From the NCBI GenBank assembly GCA_964017235.1, contig OZ024930.1, positions 25,362,614 through 25,426,613 on the forward strand: a stretch of 64,000 bases of DNA, read 5' to 3'. The first letter of the stretch is position 1, and each line of letters opens with the position of its first letter. The position numbers and the translations under genes were made by a program. This stretch comes from Sabellastarte sp. h YS-2021. Lineage: Eukaryota > Annelida > Polychaeta > Sabellida > Sabellidae. Shown here one piece after another: positions 1 to 9,344 of this stretch. The notes under the pieces are model-generated. The model had not been told where the DNA came from, searched no databases, and was given only the letters and a program-made list of their open reading frames with translations.

Positions 1-137
1 TCTGTCAGGTTCAGAATTTCTTTGAACATGCTGTTCAATTACCATTTACTGTACATCTGTACAGCACTTTCCCTGATAATTATGCTTTCCTCTCATTATT
101 ACCTTCACAAATCAAAAGCACTCAGTCAGCTGACACA

Positions 138-166
138 GTGCCCGTTCACGGGCACTCTCCTCTTGT
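138..166 (+). mobile_element. 3' end of a Helitron/Helentron-like element
   Basis: A perfect 7-bp stem (GTGCCCG / CGGGCAC) is followed 4 bases later by CTCTTGT and then TT. The same layout, a hairpin then CTCT(A/T)GT, ends the elements at 9345-11537, 11659-13063, 25226-27703 and 53415-58220. The 5' part is not recognisable in the first 137 bases and may lie outside the window. Short, but the repeated architecture supports it. Confidence 0.45.
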
Positions 167-581
167 TTATCATTGTTGATGATTATTCATAGTTATTTTG
201 ATATGTTTCTTGAATAGCTGAGTTTAAATTTCTCTTCAAAAGTTTTACTGAGCATTATATCAGTAACCTGTCTTGTCAAAAAATATATCAGTTATTTAAA
301 CTAAAAGACTGCCCACAAGTGAGTTTTAACTCATTAAATCCTAACTCAGGTTCTTGTACCTTTGATGTTTTCACATAAAATATTTTGTCATACATCAAAG
401 CTGCCAGTACCTTTTATTGGGGGAATTTGTGCAGAATACTCACTTTTGTCAAACAAACTCAGGCTGAGTGACTGAATGCTAAAATAGGCTGTGGAGTCCT
501 AATTGCAGTTAAGCTTGTTTCATCAAACAGGATTAACATCAAAGTTTTCTGCATTTGTTTCATGTAATTAATGAAGCGCCA

Positions 582-600
582 CCCCCCCCCCCCCCCCCCC
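582..600 (+). repeat. C homopolymer run
   Basis: About 19 consecutive C bases, then G and five more C. A simple repeat in an AT-rich intron. Its length is likely variable or uncertain in assembly. Confidence 0.95.
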
Positions 601-737
601 GCCCCCATAACAAGATCAGAAAACAAACTCTCCTGAAAAAAAAAATTTTTAAAAATGAACTGGACCTATCTGCCCTTCTTACAACTAAATTTAAAAAGTT
701 ATAGAATATATGACTATTATTGATCACATTGCAAAAC

Positions 738-1238
738 TGCTCATTATTTATTCAATTATACAAAAAAGTACAAGACATATCAAAATGTACCTTAATTACA
801 TGTCATACAGTTAAAACTACAACTTGAATTGCTTCTATTGGCAAAAAATAAAACTTCCTGTCAATAAAATTTTTGAAAAGATAGTCACACAGACTGCTTG
901 AAAACTCAAACCATAGTTTAAGTATTTGATATAGTTAAACAAACCACATAATAACATTAGATGATATACTAAGAACTAAAAAATGATTTGAATGTAGTAC
1001 CCTTCTTATTAGTTAAATAAGACTAAGTATGAAATGTATCATTATGAATGATTATATATAGTAAAACTGTTTCTTTAATAATTTATGCAAAAATGTACGA
1101 GATATATCAAAATATATCTTCATTAATTTTCATATAGTTAAAACTACATCATGAATTGCTCATAGCAAGAAAGAATCAGTTTCTATCAAAAAGACACTTT
1201 AAAAAGATGATTACACAGATTGCCTGAAATCTCAAATA
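738..1238 (+). repeat. Diverged tandem duplication, unit about 325 bp
   Basis: 738-912 and 1065-1238 align along their length. Shared blocks include GTACAAGACATATCAAAAT versus GTACGAGATATATCAAAAT, GTTAAAACTACA in both, TGAATTGCT in both, and CACACAGACTGCTTGAAAA versus TACACAGATTGCCTGAAAT. Divergence is visible at many sites, so the duplication is old. The second copy ends beside the MITE at 1242, whose terminal motif resembles the copy's last bases. No coding potential. Confidence 0.7.
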
Positions 1239-1241
1239 CTT

Positions 1242-1398
1242 GTTTAGGCAATCTGTGTAACACTGAACCTTATATTTCAGTCATTATGTGAAATGCCTAG
1301 GCATTTCGCGAAATAGCTAAACTGTTTAGGCATTTCGCGAAATGACTGAAATGTTCAGTCATTATGCGTAATGCCTGGTTACACAGATTGCCTGTAAC
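1242..1398. mobile_element. 157-bp palindromic MITE, GTTACA..GGCAATCTGTG family
   Basis: The terminal inverted repeats are GTTTAGGCAATCTGTGTAAC on the left and the complement of GTTACAGGCAATCTGTGTAA on the right. The core is a chain of palindromes: GGCATTTCGCGAAAT occurs twice and related ATTATGCGTAATGCC arms follow. The terminal motif is close to that of the MITE at 4271-4706 (GTTACAGTGAATTTGTGT), so the two are related families. No target duplication could be fixed. Confidence 0.7.
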
Positions 1399-1934
1399 AT
1401 ATATACATTTCATACATTTTAAAGTAGGTGGGATTGATGATATAATTTTTTTATTAAATTATACTTTGGTTTTATTTTGTTCCATTATCAGAATACAATA
1501 ATATTTATAAATATGTCCCTAAAAGTGGCCACGTTTTTATAATTCAAAATGGCGCCGATGAAAACCGGAGGAAATGATTGGTTGTTGCTATTGTAGTAAA
1601 CAGGATATTTGCCGATTTGCGGTATTTTGATTGACACCGTGGAAAGGTCCATAGTACTATAGAGTGAATAAATACTAATTGAAATGTGACACTGAAGAAA
1701 AGTTGGACGAAGCTGTTCAAAATGTATGCTTAATAGTTGGTACAGGTTAGAGTTTACGATAAATTTACAGCTGAATTTAAGTTAAGATATGAGTCAGCTT
1801 AAATATGCAAACAATAAGTTTTAATTGATACAAATCTCAAATGGATATTACACAAAGACACAATAAATACTGCACATGCAGGAAACTATAAAATTCTATT
1901 TTACTAGTGTTTTTGTAACGCTTTATCTCCCTCT

Positions 1935-2640
1935 AAAGAAAAAAAGGGATAGATTCTAAGTTTCTTTCTGAATGAGTGGAGAGGACGAACGTACATCATC
2001 AGGCAAATCATTCCAAATCTTTGGAGCATCATAAGCAAAGCTGAGGCTAGCCCTAAAATAGGCCGTTATATCTAATAGCGGTGAACCGCTGACATAACGT
2101 CCTATTGGCTTCCATTTGAAAATCTCAGGCATTCAAACTTTGGCTTTATACTCTTACATGTATCAGATAAATATTGGTTACTTGTAGCTTTGATATGTCT
2201 TGTATGTAGTATTATCAGTCTAAAACAATAAAGCAGTTATAATCCACATAATAATACCAATATGAAGGTGTTTTGTTAATGTTTCATTCAATGAAGTTAC
2301 CACATTAGGCCTACATTAGGGTTAGAAAAGGTGCTGAATATAATAGCAGAATATTGCAGTTGTATCTTATAAATAGTGGATGTTTGGTTTTAGACTGTTA
2401 ATACTATTGACATTGAACGTAAAACCAGTGAGTATCCAAGAATATTCTTTCTATTTAAAGAGTATAAAGCCAAAGTTTGAAATGCCTGAGATTTTCAAAT
2501 GGAAGCCGATAGGACGTTAGTATGCGGTAACGCAAATTTACTAACGGCCTACATTAGGGCTAAGCTGAGGCCAAAATGTGTAGTATGCTTATATACTGAA
2601 GTGGCAAAGTGTGGGACCTCATAAAACTGTTCAAGATTGT
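1935..2640 (-). pseudogene. LINE reverse-transcriptase 3'-end relic, split by a MITE
   Basis: On the minus strand, 1946-2035 reads SFAYDAPKIWNDLPDDVRSS. This is the common C-terminal motif of non-LTR (LINE) ORF2 proteins (F-A-x-x-A-P-x-x-W-N-x-L-P-x-x-I/V-R). The minus-strand upstream part resumes at 2563-2640 with RSHTLPLQYISI-like sequence, after a 515-bp MITE inserted at 2048-2562. It ends in a stop and is only a fragment. The LINE at the right end of the window (63545-64000) has the same motif but is a different, longer copy. Confidence 0.65.
2048..2562. mobile_element. 515-bp TIR element with 9-bp target duplication
   Basis: Termini are TAGCCCTAA and TTAGGGCTA. Inverted arms extend about 110 bp: GACGTCC or CGTCCTAT-type sequence with the block CCATTTGAAAATCTCAGGCA on the left and its complement near 2480-2500. 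Flanks are the direct repeat AGCTGAGGC at 2039-2047 and 2563-2571. A 9-bp duplication with long TIRs fits Mutator-like (MULE) or related MITEs. It sits inside a LINE relic. No coding region. Confidence 0.75.
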
Positions 2641-2969
2641 GAAATGAAATGTGTAAAATGCAGAATTTTACATTGTGTAATTTATGTCACACTTTTATAA
2701 AATAGTCAGCAAGGTTACCAAAATTTGTAGTGTGTTGTGGTTTGAAAAATAAATATTTCACACGAGGAAATGGAAATCATAGTGGGTATAACTTCTGTAT
2801 CATGAAACATGAAAACAGGTGCAAGTTGCTATGGGACAAGGTATAAATGAAAAATACAAAATACACTTTTATAAGTAAAAGAGAAACCCCCGCACACACA
2901 TCCTTTAACAAATGACTTGGATTGTGTAACTAGTAACATATATAATGGCTATTTTAATTTTTTCACCAG

Positions 2970-3058
2970 CCGCTATGTGACCGTTCCTAAGAACACAGAT
3001 GATTGGCTAACTCGCTCTGACTCCCAGAATTCAGAGGAGGACACTATGGAGAGTAGCG
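2970..3058 (+). CDS. USP15: USP exon: acidic Ser/Glu linker
   Basis: The acceptor TTTTTTCACCAG precedes the exon and the donor GTGAGT follows it. The exon enters at phase 2 (one base completes an upstream codon) and leaves with one base of a split Asp codon completed at 5235. It encodes RYVTVPKNTDDWLTRSDSQ followed by an acidic NSEEDTMESS stretch. In USP4/15 proteins an acidic, poorly conserved insert lies just before the VNSYG segment, between the two halves of the catalytic domain, and that is the likely identity. It is the least conserved of the seven exons. Support comes from the splice signals and exact phase continuity with the next exon rather than from motifs. Confidence 0.75.
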
Positions 3059-3124
3059 GTGAGTGGTAAAACAAATATAGCAGAACCCTGTAATACCACA
3101 AGTCTGTAAATAAGAATTCTTTAG

Positions 3125-3145
3125 TAACCTCTACCGAGGAGGTTA
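3125..3145 (+). repeat. 5' hairpin of an array-bearing element
   Basis: TAACCTC and GAGGTTA form a 7-bp stem around TACCGAG. This stem, followed by a pyrimidine/GT-rich lead (TTTGCTTGTCTGTGTTTG), resembles the starts of the elements at 11659 and 25226. No matching 3' end was found downstream, so this may be a truncated or composite copy leading into the array at 3186-3930. Confidence 0.4.
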
Positions 3146-3185
3146 TGCTTACGTGTGCATTCATTTGCTTGTCTGTGTTTGTAAT

Positions 3186-3930
3186 TATTTGTTTTCACAT
3201 AAGTTCGACTGATCACCGCCGCCTGATTATGGTCTCACTTGGATAACTTTGTGGGCTTTCAAATTTTTCTTTCCTTATTAACTTTCTTTAAAACTATAGG
3301 GGCGCGAAAAAAATGCTTATATCTCGAATTTTTCTCAAAAATTGCAAAACACCAAAATGTTTATATCTCGAAAACCGTGCTAGATAGAGCAATTTCGACA
3401 AAATTTTTGACCCGCAGACTATCTCTTCAGAGTAGCCATCCCAATTTTCAAAAAAAATTTGTCTCACTAAAAATGGCAGACATTTTGAGTTTTCGAATTT
3501 TTCGCAAAAATTGCAAAACACAAAAATGCTTATATCTCGAAAACCGTGCTAGATAGAACGACACAATTTTTGATCCGCAGGGTATCTCTTCAGAGTAATT
3601 CTCCTAATTTTCAAAAAAAATTTGTCTCGCCAAAGATGGCGCCCATTTTGAAGTTTCGAATTTTTCTCAAAAATTGCAAAACACAAAAATGCTTATATCT
3701 CGAAAACTGTGCTTAGATAGAGTGATTTCAACAAAATATTTGACCCACAGGGTATCTCTTCAGAGTTAGCCATCCCAATTTTCAAAAAAAATTTGTCTCG
3801 CTAAAAATGGCGGCCATTTTGAATTTTTCGAATTTTTTGCAAAAAGAAAACAAAGCACAAAAATGGTTATATCTCAAAAACCATGTTAGAGCGATTTCAA
3901 CAAAATTTTTGACCCGCGTTTTGAAATTTT
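3186..3930 (+). repeat. Satellite-like array A, about 4 copies of a ~168-bp unit
   Basis: The unit carries AAAATGCTTATATCTCGAAA, CCGTGCTAGATAGAGCGATT, GGGTATCTCTTCAGAGTAGC and AAAATGGCGGCCATTTTGAA. It is the same unit as in the arrays at 9720-11400, 53830-54690, 56445-57045 and 57815-58090. Here it is preceded by about 110 bp (3186-3295) that also occurs at 52863-52980, so that lead belongs to a dispersed element. Open frames on both strands arise because the unit is close to a multiple of three and are not genes. Confidence 0.85.
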
Positions 3931-4270
3931 TAAAGTTTTCCCTCCATTTGATGTGCAGACAAACAAAGTGGCAGTTGTAAAACCTAGTATTTCAGTAAAA
4001 TGCTCTCTCTACCGAGATACTGTGCCTACCGACCCATCCCTAGTAAAAACCTATAAAGTAAAATTCCTACAGTTTCCCATAAAACAGGAAAATTGTGAAA
4101 TTAAGCAAAAGTGGAAAAGAGTCAACTCAACTGAACACAGAGAAACTCCTCCAGGGAAAACTCTATGAGGTAGAACTCCTTTTTGTGTAAATAATAGTTT
4201 AACTGTGATATCCTCCTCTGTTATCCAAGAATATAATGGGGAAACTTTCCAAATGATACACAGTGTATAT

Positions 4271-4706
4271 GTTACAGTGAATTTGTGTAATCAGTGAATT
4301 CCCAAATTCCCTGAACGTTCCCTAAAATCTCTAGGGAATTTATGAAATCCCTAAAACTTTTAAAATTTTTTTAACAAATTCACTGAATGTTTTTAGGGAA
4401 TTTGTGAAATTACATTTATTGTGCTTTAGTCAATTATTATGCATTTCAGAAATGGTTTTGTATAAACTAAAGGGATTTTACAACAAATCATTTTAGTTTT
4501 AAAATGATTTTGTGTTTAATAAATGTTAGTACAATAAATATTCAGGGATTTCATGAAATCTGTAGCTAAAATTCCAGGGATTTTGCAAATTCCCTAGAAA
4601 TTTAAGGGAATTCCCAAATTCCCTGGTCCATTTAGGGATTTCTGAAATTCCCTAAAAATGTTCAGGAAAATTCGCGAATTTTCTGATTACACAAATTCAC
4701 TGTAAC
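4271..4706. mobile_element. 436-bp MITE with perfect 24-bp TIRs
   Basis: It begins GTTACAGTGAATTTGTGT and ends with the exact complement; the inverted match runs 24 bases. The subterminal parts are repeats of AAATTCCC/GGGAATTT and TTCAGGGAATT-like blocks in both orientations, including CGCGAATTTT. No ORF of note. Distinctive by its all-palindromic interior. It is a relative of the MITE at 1242-1398 by terminal motif. Confidence 0.85.
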
Positions 4707-4784
4707 ACATTCACAAAAAATATCACAGATGAAGGTGACGACATTATACAAGTGCACAGAACAAGTATTGTTAATATTCATGAC

Positions 4785-4850
4785 TGACATATTTTGTCTG
4801 TATATTTCTAATGGGGGATGTTTTCCTTTTATTATCCACCATTTTGTATG
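4785..4850 (-). repeat. Fragment of a dispersed repeat also at 23060-23170
   Basis: GTCTGTATATTTCTAAT, GGGGGATGTTTTCC and TTTTATTATCCACCATTTTGT match, in reverse complement, the sequence around 23105-23160 that ends the element at 22754-23126. This is a shared fragment of one repeat family in the host intron. Nothing else is seen in 4707-5234. Confidence 0.6.
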
Positions 4851-5234
4851 ATTCTTCAGGTAAATAAATCCATATTTAAAGAGACAATGTGATAATCTGT
4901 GTATATATGCAAGGGTACCAGTGAATATAAAAACCACAGTCTTTAACTTGCTATATCACAGTCATTTCTGAACAGATTTTCATACAACAAAAGTTAGCAG
5001 AAGCACTGAAAAAATATCTTTCTAATGATGTAAAATACATATTTGTAGGTTACATAGTTTCCAAGATATTAATTAAAAATCATCACCCGTTGATGCTAGT
5101 TATCCATGTTAAGGAGGCACCACTGTACGCTAAATATTATATCTGGCTCTGTATATACAGCATGTGGTAGGTAATAAAGTAGTATTTGGATTCTGTTATC
5201 CAAATGCTGTTCTGTACCATTCCTGGTTTTGTAG

Positions 5235-5363
5235 ATTCGGGTGAGGAGATGGGAGACAAGGCCGACACAGAGGTGGAACCCTTCACTTTTCACATGGTCA
5301 ACTCCTACGGCAGCACAGAGGTGGAGTCTATCAGGAATGATGACAAACCCATCAAATTCTCAG
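5235..5363 (+). CDS. USP15: USP exon: VNSYG segment
   Basis: The acceptor is TGGTTTTGTAG and the donor is GTAAAT. The exon encodes SGEEMGDKADTEVEP, FTFHMVNSYGS and the IRNDDKPIKFS region. FTF-x-x-VNSYG is a recognisable USP15/USP4 signature located just before the second half of the catalytic domain. Phase fits on both sides: the first two bases complete an Asp codon from 3058, and the final G begins a Gly codon completed at 5903. A GTGAGG inside the exon looks like a donor but would break the frame. Confidence 0.88.
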
Positions 5364-5902
5364 GTAAATGTCATGGAAACAAGATGTTTGAAAGGTGGTT
5401 AGTGTAATGGTACTCTGTATATCCAAATATTAGATGGAATGTATTCATAGTGCAAATTTCCAAAATACCCAGGTGGTATATTTTGACCTGCCTCTCCTTT
5501 ATTTCCTCCTTCAAACCTTTCACCTGAACAAGTTCTTCTGACATGTTGAAAAAATAGCTGTTTGACCCATAGTTTTTACAAGTTTTTTTAGAAAGCAGTG
5601 GACATTTGAAAGTTCTGCATGCTACACCCAATGTTAATAGAGACCAGCTTGTAAATGCTGAAATGGGTTGCATATTGTCTCTTCATTTGTGAGTTTGACC
5701 TCAGCCCTAAATCTGTAAATTGGTAGTGGTTTGACAATGCCCAGTGCTCATATCCTACTCTTGAGGCTATCATGTACTGCTCTACTCGTCCCCTTTACCT
5801 ACTTGTGTGTGTGTTTGGTGACATTTAGCTCAAACAATAATTAAACCATGCTTCTTCAGTTCCATTTCAGGTTGAATGTAATGCCATTGTTTTTCTTGGC
5901 AG

Positions 5903-6089
5903 GTCGGTCATATGTAGCCATGGACTGGCACCCGAAAGCCAAGGACAAATATTACGATGAGAAGAAGGCAGAGGCCCTGGAGATGGATGACTCTGTGAAA
6001 CAGACTGCGCCAAAGAAAACCACCATACAGCTGTCAGATTGCTTGGACCTCTTCACTAATCAGGAACAGCTAGGCGAACAGGATCCTTG
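5903..6089 (+). CDS. USP15: USP exon: AMDW / YYDE segment to DPW
   Basis: A polypyrimidine tract and GGCAG acceptor lie upstream; the donor GTAAGA lies downstream. The exon encodes RSYVAMDWHPKAKDKYYDE, then a basic/acidic linker with KKTTIQL, SDCLDLF and LGEQDPW. The family counterparts are LAMDW, YYDE, VALRDCIELFTT and the W of PWYCP, so homology runs along the whole exon. It forms the start of the second catalytic subdomain and leads into the zinc ribbon. The last codon (Trp) is split TG|G across the next intron, which matters for the repeated acceptors described at 6295-6551. Confidence 0.93.
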
Positions 6090-6294
6090 GTAAGATGTTG
6101 TCAAGGTCTAAATTGTTAGTGGTAAAGGGCAATCAATGTCTATCGGGATTCAAGTAAGCCAAATTTTCTTGATACAGGTCTAAGGAAATGATTCTAGCAC
6201 TGAAAACATGTTGCATTCTTTTCACCAGTCAGGAATAAGTGGTAAAATAATATTAATATACAGTCAAATGGGGCAAAACAAAACAAGTTACATC

Positions 6295-6702
<408 letters not shown>

Positions 6703-7142
6703 TAAGTCTGAACTGGTGTCAGGATATTAGAGATTTGTGTATTTTTATTACTTGTAAATGTCACCTGTGGAAAACCAAGTTGAGCCACTGAAGTAGCATT
6801 GATGTTAATCTATTGTTCTATTGAATTCAAATATATGTTGCTTAATACTCTTGTCTAGTGTGCTGCTTTTGGAAAGTATTTACAAAATTTAAAACAGGAA
6901 AACATATATACTGTATTCTTTGGAAAACTATTAAGAAATATAACAAATATTAAGAATGTGGAAATGAATCAATTTCTCTTTGATATTACAGTCTACTTAT
7001 AAAACTTCTGAATAAAGCATCTTGTTATCTGATTTGAAGAGTTTTGACTTCTTAGAATTGAAATTCTCACCTGTTGAGCACGGCACACTTGAATAAATCA
7101 TACTGAAAGTATTTAACGTGCATGTTATTTCTTCTCTGTTAG

Positions 7143-7247
7143 TGGTCTAGACATGAAGCGTTACATCCTGAACACGGCACACTTTGGTGGCACAGTCTAT
7201 GACCTTATCTCTGTGTCAAACCACTATGGCGGCATGGGCGGGGGACA
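7143..7247 (+). CDS. USP15: USP exon: SNHYGG, first part of the catalytic His box
   Basis: The acceptor is CTTCTCTGTTAG and the donor is GTGAGT. The exon encodes GLDMKRYILNTAHFGGTVYD followed by LISVSNHYGGMGGGH. SNHYGGMGGGHY is the USP His box; the His codon is the last complete codon, and the Tyr after it is split T|AC over the next intron. In this family that His is the general base of the catalytic triad. The residues are intact, so the enzyme looks functional here. A partial duplicate of the AACACGGCACACTT sequence lies in the intron at about 7076-7090. Confidence 0.95.
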
Positions 7248-7367
7248 TTGTGAGTATATCGATGCATACATTATGAGTAAAACTATTACTATTGTGTGCT
7301 GTCATATCAGTTGATATTGAAGTATTGCTTCTGATTGTAAAATAAGTCATTTGACAGTTCTGGTTTG

Positions 7368-9053
7368 TAGGGCTGAAAGCGAATAGCAAAAAACGCTTTT
7401 CGAATATTCGTTCATGGTATTCGACGAATATTTGCAAATTTAATGACAGCTACCTACTTCACTGTTTTTTTCCTCGAGGACAGTTTTATTTAATGTAAGT
7501 TTACATTTTCACCACATAATACGTGATAATACATCACAAAACACAAGATTTTAACACTTCGTAATTGTTTACACATACATGATGATTGACAGCTAGCTCA
7601 CTATTCACTTGCAATAAAATAGTCTGAAAAATATGCGAGGAAAAATTGTAACCCAAACCGAATGTAAGGAAAAAGCATCCCCCACTTTCTACATAAGAGT
7701 AATTAGACCTGTATGAAGATCTTAGGATTCCAGAAGTGTAAGTAAATTTGTATTATATAAGCCCACAAATGTTTATCAAAACTTAAACTCATATTTTTGT
7801 TAACAGATGGTGTTTCGAGCTAAGGCTGTATTTTTTTTCTACTTTTGATCTGTGTTTAATAAAATTGCAAAGTTGCAACAAAAAATACTCGCACATCAAC
7901 TTATCTAGAAAGTTACTTGAAGTAAACATTTCTCATTTTTTTGGGAAATCAGAAAAAAAAAACCATCATCTAGTTGAACTTAACTTTCATTGTATATAAA
8001 CAATGCATATAGACTCCCTATAAATGGGGAATAACGACCTTGGTTATAAATCAAGTGGAAAGACAAGACATCCTACAATGCCACTGTATTTTACTTTATA
8101 ACTTGCCATTGATATTTTTAGCCAACTTTATGGAATAAGTTAAGCACTGTGCATGGTGCATTATCATTCTATGAACTGTACTACATCTAAGTAACCTGTT
8201 TGTATGAAATAAATAGATTATGTAGATCAGCTTCAAGAAAAGTATATTCCATGTAATATTTTTCAGGTTAAGACAAATTTAACAGAATTATTGACAAATA
8301 ATTTACAGTACTAAGCTTACACACACAAATAAATCCTGGTGTTCAGGAACCTTTTTAACTGCTTCATTCGTTGGTGAAAAAGCATGTTTTTTTTTTGGTT
8401 TGAAGTGGTGTTTACGTAAAAAAATCAAGAAAATAAGACAGGGTAATAAAAACAGTATCACACAGTGTCATTCAACCAAAGTGGTGGAATTAAGGGATAT
8501 TAGCGCTGAAAAAAAGTTTAATGCTTGAAATAAATGAAAACTTAAACTGTTGTGGTTATCTTAACAGGTTACTAGATTATCGCCCCAAAGCATGCTTGTC
8601 GATGGTGTTGTACTCTACTGTTTTTTCAGATAACAGCCCCCCCCCCTCCCCCCTCACAGTGAAGCTGTTAAATTGGTTTGATGATGAAAAATAATATTTA
8701 AGTTTCTAAATGAATGGTTCTGTCACTTTTGCACTGTAGAAATTTCGAATAAAATTTCCCAGAATGATATTTTTGCAACTACATAGCAAGGTAATGACAG
8801 GTAGACAGGAAGTGAAACCGGCAATATGTAAACACATGAAAAAAAAAAAAACCATGAAAATAATACATCAGTAAAAAAAGGTTTTTTAAGACATGGTATT
8901 TATGTATTATGCACTTCATTTGTGTTTTTGGTCCTTATATTAATGCAATCACATGTAATAAAAATAAGAAAATATTCGTTGTTGACAAATGCTATTTGAA
9001 AAATATTGACAACGAACGAAGAACGAATATCTGGTATTTGCCTTTCAGCCTTA
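7368..9053. mobile_element. hAT-like non-autonomous transposon
   Basis: Termini are TAGGGCTGAAAGCGAATAGC on the left and the complement of TAAGGCTGAAAGGCAAATAC on the right. Flanks are CTGGTTTG (7360-7367) and CCGGTTTG (9054-9061), an 8-bp target duplication with one mismatch, as expected for hAT. Subterminal TATTCGT/ACGAATA motifs recur at both ends. No transposase domain is visible in the 1.7 kb, only AT-rich sequence with a C-rich tract at 8636-8660. Confidence 0.75.
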
Positions 9054-9344
9054 CCGGTTTGATACTTGGCCTTTGTAACTGGGATAGTTACTAATTGCTT
9101 GCAGATGCTGCATTGTTGAAGCCATAGAATCTTGACCAAATAATGTTTACTACTGCTTTCTTCTGATGTGTTTATTTAAACACATCTAAAATATACAATT
9201 TTCTATAGTATTTTACATTAACTCTCAGGGAAACTCGTTAATTACACTTTTATTTGTGAAAGATTCTTTTCCAAATGGTGGGGATTTTTTTATGTCAGAT
9301 GCTTGTGTGTTTATCTGATCAGTTATTCAGCTGGCTCCAGAATT

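Noticed and set aside
3186-3930. CRISPR array
   Set aside because: Tandem units of about 168 bp with no short repeat/unique spacer alternation. A eukaryotic satellite; the same applies to the other arrays.
3953-4168. 71-codon + frame as a host exon
   Set aside because: No splice phase match to the USP exons, no recognisable motif, and composition like the surrounding intron.
5848-5902. Start of a separate gene at the ATG at 5848
   Set aside because: This is the intron tail and polypyrimidine tract before the USP acceptor at 5902; homology begins only at 5903.
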